From Streptomyces sp. SUK 48 (GTDB taxonomy: Bacteria; Actinomycetota; Actinomycetes; Streptomycetales; Streptomycetaceae), in the NCBI RefSeq assembly GCF_009650765.1, contig NZ_CP045740.1, forward strand, positions 6,920,001-6,984,000: a stretch of DNA of 64,000 nucleotides, in the 5' to 3' direction. The position numbers were made by a program, and so were the translations under genes. Numbering within the stretch: the first letter of the stretch is position 1; every line of letters starts with the position of its first letter. The notes beneath the pieces are model-generated. The model was not told where the DNA came from and searched no databases. It saw nothing but the letters and a program-made list of their open reading frames with translations. Of the stretch, positions 63,568-64,000 are shown piece after piece.

Positions 63568-64000
63568 CTCCCGGTCGTAGCGGAACTCCGCGTCGTAGTC
63601 GTCCTCGATGACCACCGCGTCGTGCGCGGCCGCCCACGCGGTCAGCGCCAGCCGCCGCTCGGGCCCGAGCCACCACCCCGGTCGGCCACTGGTGCGCCGG
63701 GGCGACGACGACCGCCCGCGCACCGGTAGCCGTCAACTCGTTCACGTCCATGCCGTGTTCGTCCACCGGCACGGGCACCGCCGTCAGATCCGCCGCGGCC
63801 GCCGCCCGGACGGAGACGGGCGAGCCGGGACCCTCGTAGGCCACGCGGCGCACCTCGCTGCGGGCGGGGGCGGCCAGCGTCAGGGACAGGCCCCGCGCGT
63901 CCCCCGAGCAGATGACGATGTGCTCGGGGTCGGCCGCCGCCGCGCGTATCCGGCGGGCGTACCCGGCGACCACCTCGCGCAGCACCGCGCTGCCCCGGGG
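63563..64000 (-). pseudogene. MocR-type regulator, upstream fragment (interrupted gene, runs off right edge)
   Basis: Read leftward from the edge, the sequence gives the large aminotransferase-like domain of a MocR regulator: VICSGDARGLSLTL, VRRVAYEGPGSP, VVVAPAHQWPTGVV, then AHDAVVIEDDYDAEFRYDREPV at the junction. A frame change is needed after PTGVV, where GTGGTGGCTCGGG carries one extra G against the expected family reading TGVVLGPERR. The HTH would lie beyond the window. The remainder of the gene is at 55756-56279. Confidence 0.85.

Overview
The window is high-GC actinomycete DNA. Strong third-position G/C bias, GTG starts, 1-4 bp stop/start overlaps and gene families such as SpoIIE phosphatases, a cytoplasmic contractile injection system and many regulators all point to Streptomyces. 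There are no rRNA, tRNA or CRISPR loci.

Layout. 1-6.3 kb: a truncated NCS1 permease divergent from a TetR regulator and a YtcJ-type amidohydrolase, a DedA membrane protein with a 24-residue repeat tail, a PhnZ-like HD protein and a GAF-SpoIIE phosphatase. 6.3-28.8 kb: a complete Streptomyces-type contractile injection system (CIS), nearly all on the minus strand and translationally coupled (sheath, two tube proteins, LysM adaptor, spike, PAAR tip, gp25, two baseplate proteins, AAA+ ATPase, DUF4255 cap, a zinc-ribbon/TM/discoidin protein, a very long QR-repeat disordered protein), flanked by a secreted beta-propeller protein, a LuxR regulator and a divergent membrane protein. 29.3-38.4 kb: a five-gene 2,3-diaminopropionate (Dap) nonribosomal peptide operon: SbnA- and SbnB-like enzymes, an HxE-type 2-oxoglutarate oxygenase, an NRPS with half a condensation domain plus A-T-TE, and a separate carrier/multi-pass membrane protein of the poly-lysine-synthase terminal-domain type. 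38.6-55.6 kb: two lipoproteins, a STAND ATPase split by a one-base frameshift, a CDP-glycerol-transferase-like protein, a TetR-P450-ferredoxin-reductase operon, a second dnaK-grpE pair behind a HAIR-like element, an MFS exporter, a methyltransferase and a fused PabAB.

55.7-64 kb: a MocR-type regulator gene is cut in two by a 7.3-kb integrated element (about 56275-63567). Joining the outer flanks restores an uninterrupted MocR sequence across the conserved PLP-domain region. Joining the element's two ends gives an interrupted palindrome that resembles a serine-integrase attP, yet no integrase is encoded inside. The element carries an XRE/TPR regulator divergent from a coupled string of small proteins, then a RiPP-like cassette: a very acidic 58-residue peptide ending in a short hydrophobic Trp-containing tail, a strong hairpin, a small basic protein, a radical SAM/SPASM enzyme and an isoaspartyl-methyltransferase-like enzyme. 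This cassette on an integrase-less element is the best candidate for an undescribed system. The split Dap/poly-amino-acid-type NRPS and the QR-repeat CIS protein come next.
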